From Clostridium jeddahitimonense (lineage in GTDB: Bacteria > Bacillota > Clostridia > Clostridiales > Clostridiaceae), in assembly GCA_000753455.2 (NCBI GenBank), contig LM994670.1:1678794-1742793 (forward strand): a stretch of DNA of 64,000 bases. Direction: 5' to 3'. Below, one piece after another: positions 53,105-63,300 of the stretch. The position numbers and the translations under genes are program-made. How positions within the stretch are numbered: the first letter of the stretch is position 1; each line of letters starts with the position of its first letter. The notes under the pieces were generated by a model. The model ran no database searches. It saw nothing but the letters and a program-made list of their open reading frames with translations, and had not been told where the DNA came from.

Positions 53105-54181
53105 TTATGAACGAACTGGTCCAGTAGAATTACGTTGTATTAATTTTTGTGAATATTCAACTCTAATAATTGAACTATTTTTAAATGTTGGTCTTGTTTC
53201 TTTATCAATCTTACTTAATAAAATATTAAATGCATTATGTCCAATATCTTCTATACAATGTTCTATAGATGTTAAAGAAATTGGGGATAGATGAGATGGG
53301 AATATATTATCAAATCCACAAATACTATAGTCAGTAGGTATTTTATAACCAGAATCAATAATAGCATCTATTATTCCGTAAGATATCATATCATTAAGCC
53401 CAACAAATGCAGTTATTTTTTTTTCTTTTAAAGACTCTTTACATAAATTATATCCAACAACATGCTCAATAGATATATTATTTCTTTCTATATCTGGAGT
53501 GATATTTTGAGATTTAACTAAGATAGAGTAATTATTCCCAGCCTTCTTAAAAGTATCTTTAAGTCCTTCCAATCTTTTTAATCTTGCAGTATTTATATGA
53601 TCCAATGTTGGAGATAAAAATGCTATATGTTTATGACCTAAATCTATAAGATGCTTTCCAATTAAAACGCCAGCATTATAATTGCTTACTTCAACAGTAT
53701 CAATATGAACTGAACAATCGCTATCACCAATAACTACAATTGGTAATTTGAAGTTTAACTGTTCAGCAAATTGAGGATCGCTTGGCATCATTGCAAATAT
53801 AATTCCTACAACATTTAATTTATATAATGTTTGGACAATTCTTTTTTCTGTTAAAGGATCTCTATAAGTATTAAAAAGTATGACATCTAGACCATCTTGT
53901 CTTGCAGCTTGTTCTATAGATTGTACTATTGTTGCATAATATGGATTAGTTATATTAGGACAAATAACAGCAATTATTTTATCTGTTACTTTAGCTATAT
54001 TATTTAGTTTATCTATTTTGCCAATGTAATTTAACTCTTCAACTGCATCCATAACTTTTTTTATAGTTTCAGGTGAAAACGTAACTCCTGGTTTTTGTGA
54101 AATTATCATAGAAGCTGTTGGCACTGAAACTCCAGCTAATTTTGCAACTTCACTTAATGTAGGTTTATTTTTTTTTATCAT
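53105..54181 (-). CDS. LacI/GalR-family transcriptional regulator
   Basis: 358 aa. N-terminal HTH with hinge: PTLSEVAKLAGVSVPTASMIISQKPGVTFSPETIKKVMDAVEELNY. A periplasmic-binding-like effector domain follows (IIAVICPNITNPYYATIVQSIEQAAR, DTVEVSNYNAGVLIGKHLIDLGHKHIAFL, GFDNIFPSHLSPISLTSIEHCIEDIGHNAFNIL). It is divergent from the phosphodiesterase-transporter operon and, by convention of the family, represses it until a sugar-like ligand binds. Palindromes in the shared spacer are its likely operators. The ligand is unknown. Confidence 0.92.
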   Translation of the reverse strand: MIKKNKPTLSEVAKLAGVSVPTASMIISQKPGVTFSPETIKKVMDAVEELNYIGKIDKLNNIAKVTDKIIAVICPNITNPYYATIVQSIEQAARQDGLDVILFNTYRDPLTEKRIVQTLYKLNVVGIIFAMMPSDPQFAEQLNFKLPIVVIGDSDCSVHIDTVEVSNYNAGVLIGKHLIDLGHKHIAFLSPTLDHINTARLKRLEGLKDTFKKAGNNYSILVKSQNITPDIERNNISIEHVVGYNLCKESLKEKKITAFVGLNDMISYGIIDAIIDSGYKIPTDYSICGFDNIFPSHLSPISLTSIEHCIEDIGHNAFNILLSKIDKETRPTFKNSSIIRVEYSQKLIQRNSTGPVRS

Positions 54182-54206
54182 TCTTAGAGCCCCTTGTTAA
54201 ATAGTT

Positions 54207-54222
54207 TATTAAAATTTTAATA
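54207..54222. promoter_or_regulatory. AT-rich palindromic operator 1
   Basis: TATTAAAATTTTAATA, a perfect 16-bp palindrome, 26 nt before the LacI-family gene's start. Related sites lie at 54381 and 54424. Confidence 0.55.
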
Positions 54223-54310
54223 GTTAAAATTATTTATTTTAATTAAATTGATTTTTAAATAATCATTTATATATATTTTAACATTTTTAATAAAATATGT
54301 CAAAATGCCC

Positions 54311-54339
54311 TTGACCCTTATGGTAAATACTGGTAAAAT
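54311..54339 (+). promoter_or_regulatory. Promoter of the phosphodiesterase operon
   Basis: TTGACC (54311-54316) and TAAAAT (54334-54339) with 17-nt spacing. The operator-like palindrome at 54354 would lie just past the start of transcription. Confidence 0.5.
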
Positions 54340-54353
54340 CTATAAATGTAGAT

Positions 54354-54370
54354 AAGTAAAACGTTTACTT
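54354..54370. promoter_or_regulatory. LacI/CcpA-type operator with central CG
   Basis: AAGTAAAACGTTTACTT has inverted 7-bp arms around ACG. It resembles LacI-family sites and cre boxes. It lies about 15 nt after the -10 box of the phosphodiesterase promoter, where a bound repressor would block transcription. Confidence 0.6.
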
Positions 54371-54380
54371 AAAAATATTA

Positions 54381-54439
54381 ATTAAAATTTTAATGAAAAT
54401 ATAATTAAAATATCTGAAAAGTTTATTAAAAATTTAATA
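54381..54439. promoter_or_regulatory. AT-rich palindromic operators 2 and 3
   Basis: ATTAAAATTTTAAT (54381-54394) and TATTAAAAATTTAATA (54424-54439) share the arms of the site at 54207. Three copies in one divergent spacer suggest looping or cooperative binding by the adjacent LacI protein. Confidence 0.5.
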
Positions 54440-54485
54440 GTAAATTTTTAGGTTAATTGAAATTTATTAAAAAGGAGAGGTTATT

Positions 54486-55307
54486 ATGAGAATCTTACAA
54501 CTATCTGACATTCATCTAAGGATTGATGGGCAATTATCATTTGGGAAAATGAATACCATGGAAAACTTTAGGATGGCTATTGATCACTTTGAAGGGCTCA
54601 AAGAAAAACCAGATATGTATATTATAACTGGAGATTTAGCTGATAATGGAAATAGGATTTCCTATGAAGTAGTTAAGGCTATGTTAGGACGCCTTAACAA
54701 ACCTGTTTATATTGTTCCTGGGAATCATGATAATAGAGAAGATTTTTTAGATATATTTGGAGAGATGTGTCCTGTAAAGAAAGATATTAGTCCGTATATT
54801 TGCTACTCAATTGATGATTATCCAGTAAGAGTTATTGGTATTGAAACAATTGATCAAGGAAAACATTGGGGGAAGTTATCTGAAAAAGTCGCTGTATGGT
54901 TAGAAGAAAAATTAAAGGAAGAACCAGAAAAGCCAACTATGGTATTTACTCATCATCCACCTTTTACTACTGGTTTAACTAAGATGGACGAGCCATTTGG
55001 AAATGTAGAGGAATTTGCAAGAATTTTAAAAACTCATAATAATCTTACTCTATGCTGTGGACATTTGCATCGTGGAACAATAGCAAGTTGGCAAGGTATT
55101 AGAACTATGATATGTCCACCTATTTCTATGCTTATGGATATAGACTTCTCTCCAGAAGGTGGAGATGCATTCTATTTAGCAGATCCAGGATATTTATTAC
55201 ACACTTATATAGATGGAAATATAGTCTCTTATGTAGAAACTATTCCAACGGGAGCAGATTATTCAGGACCACATCCCTTTGTTTATTTAGATAGTGATAA
55301 ACATTAA
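54486..55307 (+). CDS. Metallophosphoesterase, CpdA/GpdQ-type phosphodiesterase
   Basis: 273 aa, class III cyclic-nucleotide phosphodiesterase fold. Dimetal motifs in order: LSDIHLR (DxH), TGDLADNG (GDxxD), VPGNHDNRED (GNHD), FTHHPPF and GHLHRG (GHxH). It hydrolyses phosphodiesters such as glycerophosphodiesters or cyclic nucleotides. AAGGAGAGG lies before the ATG. It is the first gene after the LacI-controlled promoter and shares a transcript with an organic-anion-type transporter, so degradation of an imported phosphodiester is a reasonable guess. Confidence 0.88.
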   Translation: MRILQLSDIHLRIDGQLSFGKMNTMENFRMAIDHFEGLKEKPDMYIITGDLADNGNRISYEVVKAMLGRLNKPVYIVPGNHDNREDFLDIFGEMCPVKKDISPYICYSIDDYPVRVIGIETIDQGKHWGKLSEKVAVWLEEKLKEEPEKPTMVFTHHPPFTTGLTKMDEPFGNVEEFARILKTHNNLTLCCGHLHRGTIASWQGIRTMICPPISMLMDIDFSPEGGDAFYLADPGYLLHTYIDGNIVSYVETIPTGADYSGPHPFVYLDSDKH

Positions 55308-55325
55308 TTTAAAGGAGTGAATAAA

Positions 55326-56711
55326 ATGTCTAAAACTACAGTTATTAATAAATCTTCAAAATCAACTTCAATGAAAAAAGTTGCAATAGTTACCTTACTA
55401 GGAGGAGCTGTTGAATGGTATTGTTTCTTGTTATATGGACAAGCTGCTGGAACAGTATTTAATAAAGTATTTTTTTCAGGGGTAAGTGATCCATATGCTG
55501 CACAAATTCTATCTTATTTATCTTTCGCAATAGGTTATTTAGCTAGACCTTTTGGAGCTATGTTTTTTGGGAATTATGGAGATAAATTAGGAAGAAAGTT
55601 TACTGTAATAGCATCTCTTGCCTTTATGGGGATTTCGACCTTTGCAATAGGATTAATACCTTCCTATGAAAATATAGGTATTATGGCACCAATTTTGTTG
55701 CAAATTTTCCGTTTAACTCAATGTTTTGGTTTAGGTGGTAAATGGGGCGGAGGAATTCTTATGGCCTTTGAAAATGCAGATCCAAAGGAAAGAGCTTTTT
55801 ATGCTGCAATTCCACAAATGGGATTACCAGTTGGATTAGCATTTGCATCATTATTATTAGCTATACCATCAAAGCTGTTATCAGAGACTATGTTTTTAGC
55901 TTATGGATGGCGTATAGCATTTATGATAAGTGCTGTTTTAATCGTATTAATAATGTATATAAGAATTAATATTATGGAAACTGAAGACTTTGCAAAAGCT
56001 CAAGAAAAAGTTAAACAGCAAGAAGCTGAAGAAAAGAAGACTGCTATGCCACTTGTACAAATGTTTAAAAATTATTGGAAGACAATTTTACTTGGTTGTG
56101 GGACAAGATGGATTGATGGTGTATTCTATAATGTATTTGCTGTATTTACACTTTCTTATGCAACTCAAAATTTAGGAGTAGATCAGAGTTCAATGTATAT
56201 AGTAAATATAGTATTTGCTATTTCTGCTATGCCATTTATTCTATGGGCAGGTAAGCTTGCAGATAAATTAGGTAAAGGCAAGTTGTTTTGTATATCAAGT
56301 ATTGCTTGTGGTCTTATAGCTATTCCAGGAATGAAGATAATAGAAAATAGTGGGGGAAACCTATTCGTTATCACTTCTGTTATAATAGTAGGTTGGAGCA
56401 TTATGTATTCTGGAATATGGGGAGTGCTAGGATCTCTATGGGCACAACTTTTTGAAACAGAAGTTAGATATTCAGGTATTTCATTTGTATATCATGCACC
56501 TAGCTTCTTAGTTGCAGGTATAGTTCCTACAATTTGTACTTATTTATTAAAGGTAGGTAATGGGAATGTAATGTTAATAGGTGTGTTTGTTTCGTTTGTT
56601 GCTTTAGTAAGTACTATTTGTGGTGCTATATTACAAAAAAGACATGATAAAGCTGAAAAGCTAGCTAAGGTAAATAAGACAATATCAGGTGAAATTGGCG
56701 CAACTGAATAG
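55326..56711 (+). CDS. MFS transporter, metabolite:H+ symporter (MHS) family
   Basis: 461 aa from ATG 55326 (AAAGGAG at 55311-55317; the GTG at 55317 lies within it). Twelve membrane segments. Motifs: LLGGAVEWYCFLLYGQAAG in helix 1 and the MHS cytoplasmic motif FGNYGDKLGRKFTVIASL. FRLTQCFGLGGKWGGGILMAFENA is the ProP/ShiA/KgtP-type RxxQGxxxGGEW motif, with changes (Cys-Phe for Gln-Gly, Lys for Glu). It starts 18 nt after the phosphodiesterase. It probably imports that enzyme's substrate or a breakdown product. Confidence 0.88.
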   Translation: MSKTTVINKSSKSTSMKKVAIVTLLGGAVEWYCFLLYGQAAGTVFNKVFFSGVSDPYAAQILSYLSFAIGYLARPFGAMFFGNYGDKLGRKFTVIASLAFMGISTFAIGLIPSYENIGIMAPILLQIFRLTQCFGLGGKWGGGILMAFENADPKERAFYAAIPQMGLPVGLAFASLLLAIPSKLLSETMFLAYGWRIAFMISAVLIVLIMYIRINIMETEDFAKAQEKVKQQEAEEKKTAMPLVQMFKNYWKTILLGCGTRWIDGVFYNVFAVFTLSYATQNLGVDQSSMYIVNIVFAISAMPFILWAGKLADKLGKGKLFCISSIACGLIAIPGMKIIENSGGNLFVITSVIIVGWSIMYSGIWGVLGSLWAQLFETEVRYSGISFVYHAPSFLVAGIVPTICTYLLKVGNGNVMLIGVFVSFVALVSTICGAILQKRHDKAEKLAKVNKTISGEIGATE

Positions 56712-56723
56712 TAAAAAGGCTAT

Positions 56724-56780
56724 ATTAGACTGTTGTTTAAATATATAATTACTAATTGATATAAAACAACAGTTTAACTT
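56724..56780 (+). terminator. Weak terminator-like inverted repeat
   Basis: ACTGTTGTTT pairs with AAACAACAGT across a 25-nt AT-rich loop after the transporter gene. The T-tract is poor. Confidence 0.4.
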
Positions 56781-56837
56781 TATGATAACAACTATTACAA
56801 GAAAGTGAGCTCATTTATATGAGATATGAGGAGGTAT

Positions 56838-57635
56838 ATGAAGTCTATTGATGATTTAAAATGCTTTATTTTAGATATGGATGGCACGATATATTTAGGT
56901 AATGAAATAATAGATGGCGCTATAGAGTTTATAAATACAATTAAGTCAATGGGAAAAGAGTATATTTTCTTAACTAATAATTCTTCTAAAAATAGAAAAG
57001 TTTATAAAGAAAAATTAGATAGATTAGGATTCGATATAGATGAAGAAAGAATATTTACATCAGGAGAAGCAACAATTATTTATTTAAACTCTATAAAATC
57101 AAATAGTAAGGTTTTTTTATTAGGCACAGAGTATTTAAAAGAAGAATTTCTAAATGCAGGATTTAATATTACTGATAGATATGAAAATAATATTGATTTT
57201 GTAGTTTTAGGATTTGATACAACTCTAACTTATAATAAACTATGGATAGCTTGCGATATTATCAGGGAAGGTGTTACATATATTGCTACACATCCTGATA
57301 AAAATTGTCCATTAGAAAATGGAAAGTATATGCCTGATACAGGAGCTATTATAGAGTTGATTTATAGTTCTACTGGTAAAAAGCCTTATATAATAGGTAA
57401 ACCTAATAAAGAAATAATTAACTCAATCTGCAAAAAGTATAGTGTCAATAAGAGAGATATGGCTATAGTTGGAGATAGATTATATACAGATATTAAGACT
57501 GGAGAAAACTCAGGTATTTCTTCTATATTAGTTTTATCTGGAGAAACAACTATAGAAGAATATAATGAATCAAAAATTAAAGCAGATTTTGTGTATAAAT
57601 CGGTAAAAGAGATTAATGAAGAGTTACTTAAATAG
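56838..57635 (+). CDS. HAD-superfamily IIA phosphatase (NagD-like)
   Basis: 265 aa from ATG 56838; GAGGAGG at 56828-56834 decides the start over ATG 56826. HAD motifs: FILDMDGTIYLGNEIIDGA (DxDGT), IFLTNNSSKNR (motif II), KPYIIGKPNKEII (motif III Lys) and MAIVGDRLYTDIKTGENSGISSILVLSGET (GDxxxTD). The IIA cap and this wording mark the NagD/AraL/glycerol-phosphate phosphatase group. It may dephosphorylate a product of the phosphodiesterase or of the PTS next door. It is followed by a terminator hairpin. Confidence 0.9.
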   Translation: MKSIDDLKCFILDMDGTIYLGNEIIDGAIEFINTIKSMGKEYIFLTNNSSKNRKVYKEKLDRLGFDIDEERIFTSGEATIIYLNSIKSNSKVFLLGTEYLKEEFLNAGFNITDRYENNIDFVVLGFDTTLTYNKLWIACDIIREGVTYIATHPDKNCPLENGKYMPDTGAIIELIYSSTGKKPYIIGKPNKEIINSICKKYSVNKRDMAIVGDRLYTDIKTGENSGISSILVLSGETTIEEYNESKIKADFVYKSVKEINEELLK

Positions 57636-57663
57636 TAATCTATTTTTTACAAGAATATTAACG

Positions 57664-57740
57664 TAAGGTACAATGATTATTTTTCATTGTACCTTATTAA
57701 ATTTGCTATTATTTATCTAAATAGATTGAATAGAAAAAGA
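57664..57740. repeat. Duplicated 3' fragment of the DUF1275 gene, with terminator
   Basis: About 70 bp nearly identical to 59468-59540. Both carry the hairpin AAGGTACAATG/CATTGTACCTT. On the minus strand this copy encodes IQSI, a stop, INNSKFNKVQ, matching the C-terminus IQAIWIYNSKFNKVQ of the DUF1275 protein. It is a gene relic that now probably serves as terminator for the phosphatase gene. Confidence 0.8.
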
Positions 57741-57867
57741 ATAAATGATGAATACAATAAAATTAATTGAAAAAGATTGTATTTAAACTATCTTTTTAAT
57801 ATGTATAAAGTGAAATTTGGATGAATATATAATAATGTAGTTTATTAAAACACTGTAATTTTTAAGT

Positions 57868-57879
57868 GTAAAGGTTTAC
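57868..57879. promoter_or_regulatory. Operator-like site before the PTS gene
   Basis: GTAAAGGTTTAC has arms GTAAA/TTTAC, as in the site at 54356-54368, with two rather than three central bases. It could bind the nearby LacI protein or CcpA. Confidence 0.4.
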
Positions 57880-57936
57880 TGCAATATGTATTTTTTATGA
57901 ATTTATAATATATTTAATAAGGGGATGATTTTATAC

Positions 57937-59361
57937 ATGTCGAATTTAGAGTTAGCTAAAAAGATTGTTGAAGTTATTGGTGGAAAAGTAAACATTGTTA
58001 AAGCTACAAATTGTATGACTAGATTAAGGGTAACTGTAAAAGATTTAGGGCTAATAAAAGAAGATGAGTTAAAAAATATTGATGGGGTACTTGGTGTAGT
58101 TAAAAATGGTAATTATATTCAAATCGTATTAGGGCCAGGTAAAGCTAAGAAGATAACTGATATATGTATTGATGAGTTAGGAGTTCCTAGAGATAGTGGA
58201 GTAACTGAGGATTGGAAGGAAAATAAGTCTGCGATTAAAGGAGCACAAAAAGAAAGTAAATTTAAGAGAATAATTGCAACTATTGCTAATATATTTATTC
58301 CATTAATACCTGCTATTATAGCTGCGGGGATTTTTAATGGTTTAGCAAGTTTAATTTCTACATTACAAGGGCAAGGAACACTTTCGACAGTTGGTTTTTG
58401 GAATGTAACTCAGTTATTATTCTCTCTTATAGGAGGAGGATTTTTAGGGTATTTTGCTATCTATACAGGTATTAATTCTGCTAAACAATTTGGGGCTACT
58501 GAAGGGCTAGGTGGAATGATTGGTGCTATGTCTATTAGTGCTAATATAGTGGCTTTATCTCAAACCTTTGGATTGTATAATGAAGAGATTCCTCTAAACT
58601 CTATTTTAACTACAGGAAAAGGTGGAATTATTGGTGTTATAATGGGTGTTTACTTATTGGCAAAAATAGAAAAGGCTATACATAAGAGAATGCCTGACGT
58701 ATTGGATTTAATATTAACACCTTTATTAACATTACTTATAACAGCTATTTTATTTGTATTTATAATAATGCCTGTAGCTGGATTTATATCTGATGGATTA
58801 GTTTCTGCTTTAAGTGTAATAATAAATTCTTCAAACCCAGTTGTAAGTATAATTAGTGGATATGTATTAGCGGCACTTTTCTTACCAATGGTTTTATTGG
58901 GATTACATCATGGATTAATTCCTATCTACGCAGTTCAATTAGAAGCTATGGGTGGAGTTTCTTTATTTCCAGTACTTGCTATGGCTGGTGCAGGACAAGT
59001 TGGAGCTGCTATAGCTATATATCTAATAGCTAAAAAAGTTCATAATGATAGATTAAAGAAGGTTATTGTAGGTGCATTGCCAGCAGGATTCTTAGGTGTC
59101 GGAGAACCTTTAATATATGGTGTTACTTTGCCTATGTTTAAACCATTTATAACCGCTGGGTTAGGAGCAGGATTTGGTGGAGCCTATGTAATGCTTACAC
59201 ACGTTTTAGCAAATTCATGGGGGCCTTCAGGTTTAGTTGCAATTCCAATAATGCAACCTCAGTCAATGTTAAATTTCTTTTTTGGTCTTTGTATTTCATA
59301 CATTGCTGGCTTTATTATAACTTATTTTGTAATAAAAGAAGAAGATGTAAAGAATGTATAG
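57937..59361 (+). CDS. PTS EIIBC transporter, glucose/sucrose superfamily (MurP-like)
   Basis: 474 aa from ATG 57937 (AAGGGGAT upstream). EIIB domain residues 1-80 with phospho-cysteine in KATNCMTRLRV (Cys26) and GVLGVVKNGNYIQIVLG. EIIC domain from about 110 with ten hydrophobic segments and LLGLHHGLIPIYAVQLEAMGG, FLGVGEPLIYGVTLPMFKPF. There is no EIIA domain, as in MurP and several EIIBCs that borrow EIIA from another system. It imports and phosphorylates a sugar, possibly an amino sugar such as MurNAc, though the substrate is not certain. It is a monocistronic gene bracketed by direct repeats. Confidence 0.88.
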   Translation: MSNLELAKKIVEVIGGKVNIVKATNCMTRLRVTVKDLGLIKEDELKNIDGVLGVVKNGNYIQIVLGPGKAKKITDICIDELGVPRDSGVTEDWKENKSAIKGAQKESKFKRIIATIANIFIPLIPAIIAAGIFNGLASLISTLQGQGTLSTVGFWNVTQLLFSLIGGGFLGYFAIYTGINSAKQFGATEGLGGMIGAMSISANIVALSQTFGLYNEEIPLNSILTTGKGGIIGVIMGVYLLAKIEKAIHKRMPDVLDLILTPLLTLLITAILFVFIIMPVAGFISDGLVSALSVIINSSNPVVSIISGYVLAALFLPMVLLGLHHGLIPIYAVQLEAMGGVSLFPVLAMAGAGQVGAAIAIYLIAKKVHNDRLKKVIVGALPAGFLGVGEPLIYGVTLPMFKPFITAGLGAGFGGAYVMLTHVLANSWGPSGLVAIPIMQPQSMLNFFFGLCISYIAGFIITYFVIKEEDVKNV

Positions 59362-59467
59362 ATAAAATTGATAAAGAGATGTCATGTAAGTGATTTTTAA
59401 ATAACTTACAGGTACTGCTTGTTAAAAAACTATTGTTAATCCAATATATACTACTTCCCAAAGTGGG

Positions 59468-59500
59468 TAAGGTACAATGATAATTTTTCATTGTACCTTA
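59468..59500. terminator. Bidirectional terminator between PTS and DUF1275 genes
   Basis: AAGGTACAATGA/TCATTGTACCTT hairpin around TAATTTT. It overlaps the 3' end of the minus-strand gene. Confidence 0.8.
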
Positions 59501-60189
59501 TTAAATTTGCTATTATATATCCAAATAGCTTGAATAAACAAAATAATACTACAAACCCATACAGCCTTAGTATTTAAAAGTAGTGATATTAGTGTACCTG
59601 GAATAGCTCCAATAGCAAAGGAAAAAGTAAGAGATGTAAAGTAAATAAGTGTTTCTAATGATTTTATACTTTTTTGGTCTAAGGCTTTGAATAATAGTTG
59701 ACCAACATTTCTAATATTTCCTGTACATATAGTTGTGTTAAATGGAATGCCAAGACATTCTCTAAATAAACATAATTGATATCCCATTAAAAATGAAACT
59801 AGATTAGTTACAATTAGATCAGGAAAAGTGCTAGGAATTAATCCTATGAAAAATAATAAAGTACTTTCTAAAATAAGAGCTAATATTCTCCATTCACCTT
59901 TAAACTTTGTCTTTATAATAATAGTTTTTACTAATGCACTAAATGCAGCTCCTAATATACAGGCAATAATGGGAATAAAGTAGTTTAGTGCTTCAATATA
60001 GTTTCCTAGACCTATGTTTATTCCTAGTTTTGACATATTAGCAGTATGCATATTAGCTAGTATTTCATTTCTTGTAACATAGGTATATCCGTTCATATAA
60101 CCACCTACGAAGGTTATTATCATAAGGAAAATAGGCCTTGTATAAGGTGGAATTATTTCTTTTCTTTTATCTTTGGCTTTATATTTCAT
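59488..60189 (-). CDS. DUF1275 (YoaK family) membrane protein
   Basis: 233 aa from the ATG ending at 60189; AAAGGA about 8 nt upstream favours it over the ATG at 60198, which the site would overlap. Six predicted membrane segments. Family pattern: PIFLMIITFVGGYMNGYTYVTRNEILANMHTANMSKLG and GIPFNTTICTGNIRNVGQLLF. The YoaK family is widespread and uncharacterised, annotated as permease-like. It is a single-gene unit divergent from the SNF2 gene. Confidence 0.85.
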   Translation of the reverse strand: MKYKAKDKRKEIIPPYTRPIFLMIITFVGGYMNGYTYVTRNEILANMHTANMSKLGINIGLGNYIEALNYFIPIIACILGAAFSALVKTIIIKTKFKGEWRILALILESTLLFFIGLIPSTFPDLIVTNLVSFLMGYQLCLFRECLGIPFNTTICTGNIRNVGQLLFKALDQKSIKSLETLIYFTSLTFSFAIGAIPGTLISLLLNTKAVWVCSIILFIQAIWIYNSKFNKVQ

Positions 60190-60378
60190 GTAATTCATCC
60201 TTTGACTCTTTTAATTAGTAAACTTTATGTACATAGTATTCCCTATAAGATATATGGAATTCTTTTAAGCTCTTTATGTTTATATAAATTATTAAAGCTT
60301 TCGTCTATAATAGGTTAAGTTTAATGGTATAATAATGTGAGCAGAATTATATGTGGATACATTGGAGGAAGTGATTAT

Positions 60379-63300
60379 TTGACAAAGAAAAATAGGAAGA
60401 TTGCTGATTGGCTTAAAATAGATTTTTTAAAGTATAGTGATGATATTATAAGAGATAAAGGGAAAAAAGGCATAAATCTTGTAAAGGAGATAGATGTAAG
60501 TGAGGATTATTCTGATGGCTTTTTAGATATCTTTGGAGTTGTGAAGTCTAAGGAGTGGTTGACTGATTCTCAGGAAACACATATTAATATAGATTTAAGA
60601 AGTAATGAAATAAATGAATTTGAGTGTGACTGCTATCATCATTATCAAAGTACAATGGATGGTGAGAGATTAGCTTGTGAGCATATTGCAGCTACATATT
60701 ATAAGTATATAAATATGCTTGAATGTAACAAAATAGATTATCCCAATTTAGAGGTGCTTGCAGAGCAGGAGAAATATAATAAGGGGTTTGAACTTCTTGA
60801 AAGATTAGGTAAGAGTATTGTGAGCAATAGAGAGCTTGTAAATGTTGAAATTTCTTTAATTGAGAAGGATTATAATAGTTATCAAGCATCTTTTAAGATA
60901 GGAAATAAGAAACTGTATGTAGTTAAAAATATTTTCGAATTTATAAAGGCTATGGATAATAAGAGTCAGTTAGAGTTCGGAAAAGGTTTTGTGTATGATG
61001 GTAGTATACATAAGTTTTCAAAGGAAGATATGAAGATTATTGATTTCATAAGGGAGTATGCTAATATTTCAGAAGCATTAAATGAAGGCAGTAATCAAGG
61101 ATATGGTTTTGGATACTATGGATATAATAGGGGAAACTCTGCAAGACTTATAAAAAATAAGGTGATGATACTTGTAGGACCAGCATTAAAGAGATTTTTA
61201 GAGCTTGCTTCTGATAAAACTATAAATATGGAAGCTACTTATTTTAAAGGGAAAACTAATATAATTATGGATAATATACCTTTAAGCTTAAGTCTTAAGG
61301 AAGAAAATGATGATATTATATTAGAGAAAAATGGTGAGTTTCCTAGAGAGTTAATAAGAAATAGTGGAGTTTTCTTATATGATGAAAAGCTATATATTCC
61401 TACAGATGATCAAAAGGAGCAGTTATTACCTTTTGTAAATATATTTAGTAGGGATGATAGTGCAATATTTAAAAAAGCTCAAGCAGAAAAAGTTTTTACT
61501 ACACTTGTTCCTGCTATAAAAGCTATAGCTAATGAGTTAGTTGTTGATGAAGCTATAGAAGAAAAGGTGACTTCAGAGGAGCTAGAGCTTGAATTTTACT
61601 TTGATAGAGACAGAACTTCTTCATGGTGCATGGTTAAGTGCAAATATGGAAATGAAGTTTTTGATATGCTTCAAGGTTATAAAGGCGAAAAGTACTTAAT
61701 AAGAGATTTGAAAAAAGAAAATGACGTAATAAATAGCTTAGGTAATTTTAAGTTTTATATAGATAAAGACAAATTTAAATTTACTGGTGATGATGAGGAA
61801 TTATATAATTTTCTATTTAAAGGTATAGAAAGCTTGAGTAGCATTGGTGAAGTTTATTATTCAGATAGATTTAAAGAGCAGAAGGTTTATAAATCAGGTG
61901 CAATAAGTGCAGCTGTTGGAGAAAAAGGTGGATTTTTAGAGTTTAGCTTTGATATAGACCAAGTTGATTCTAATGAGTTTAATAATATCTTAAAGGCTTT
62001 TAGAAGTAACAGAAAATTTTATAAGCTTAAAAATGATAGCTTTATAAGTCTAGAAGAAAAGGAAACTCAAGGCTTTTTAGAGCTTCTTGATAATATTTTA
62101 GGAGATAAAAAGCTTAAGGGAAATAAGTTCGAGATATCTAAAAATAAGGCTATATATTTAAGTGATACAATAAGAGATAAAAATCTTAACTTTATAACCG
62201 GAAATGAAGTAGCAGACAATATTAAGGAAAGCTTTGCTACCTTAGATAAAGTTGATTATAAGCTTCCAGAGGAGTTAAAGGCTACCCTTAGAGAGTATCA
62301 AATAACAGGATTTAATTGGTTTAAGACAGTAAGTCATTATGGATTTGGTGGAATCCTTGCTGATGAGATGGGACTTGGGAAAACTGTACAGACTATAGCC
62401 TTTTTATTGTCAGAAAAGGGTAAAAAGAGTCTTATAGTTACACCTACTTCACTTATTTACAACTGGAAAAATGAATTTGAAAAATTTGCTCCTACTATGA
62501 AGGTGTGTACACTTCATGGAACTAAAGAAGAGCGGGCAGAACTTTTTGAAAAAGTAGAAGAGTATGATGTAATATTAACTACTTATGGAACATTAAGAAA
62601 TGACTTTGAAAGATACGAAGAGTTAGCCTTTGATTATTGCATAATAGATGAAGGTCAAAATATTAAAAATCCATTAGCTCAAAGTAGTGAGGCTGTAAAA
62701 GAAGTTAAAGCAAAGGTTAAGTTTGCATTAACAGGAACCCCTATTGAAAATAACTTAATGGAGCTTTGGTCAATATTTGATTTTGTAATGCCAGGATACT
62801 TATATAATAAATCAAGATTCCAAGAAAAGTTTATAGGGGCAAAGGATGACAGGGCAATAGCAGAGCTTAAAAAACTAATAAGACCATTTGTTTTAAGAAG
62901 GCTAAAGATAAATGTAATGAAGGAGCTCCCAGATAAGATAGAGAAAAAGTTCTTTGTAGAAATGACAGAAGAACAGAAAAAAGTATACAGCACTTTTGTT
63001 AAGGATATTCAAGAAAAGATGGAAAATCAAGACTTTTCAAAAGATAAAATTACTGTGTTTTCATATTTAACAAAGCTTCGTCAGCTATGCCTTGATCCAT
63101 CAATAATAGTAGATGGATATATAGGAGGAAGTGCTAAGATAGATGTAGCGTTAGATATTATTAAAGAAAATATTGAAAGTAATAATAAAATCTTATTATT
63201 TTCACAGTTTACATCAGTTTTAGCTAATATAAAAGAAGTATTAGACCATAATAACATAGGATATTACTACTTAGACGGTCAAACGAAAGCAAGTAATAGA

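Noticed and set aside
52959..53294. 111-codon plus-strand frame overlapping the LacI gene
   Set aside because: It runs antisense into the 3' end of the regulator, has no ribosome site and no similarity I can recognise.
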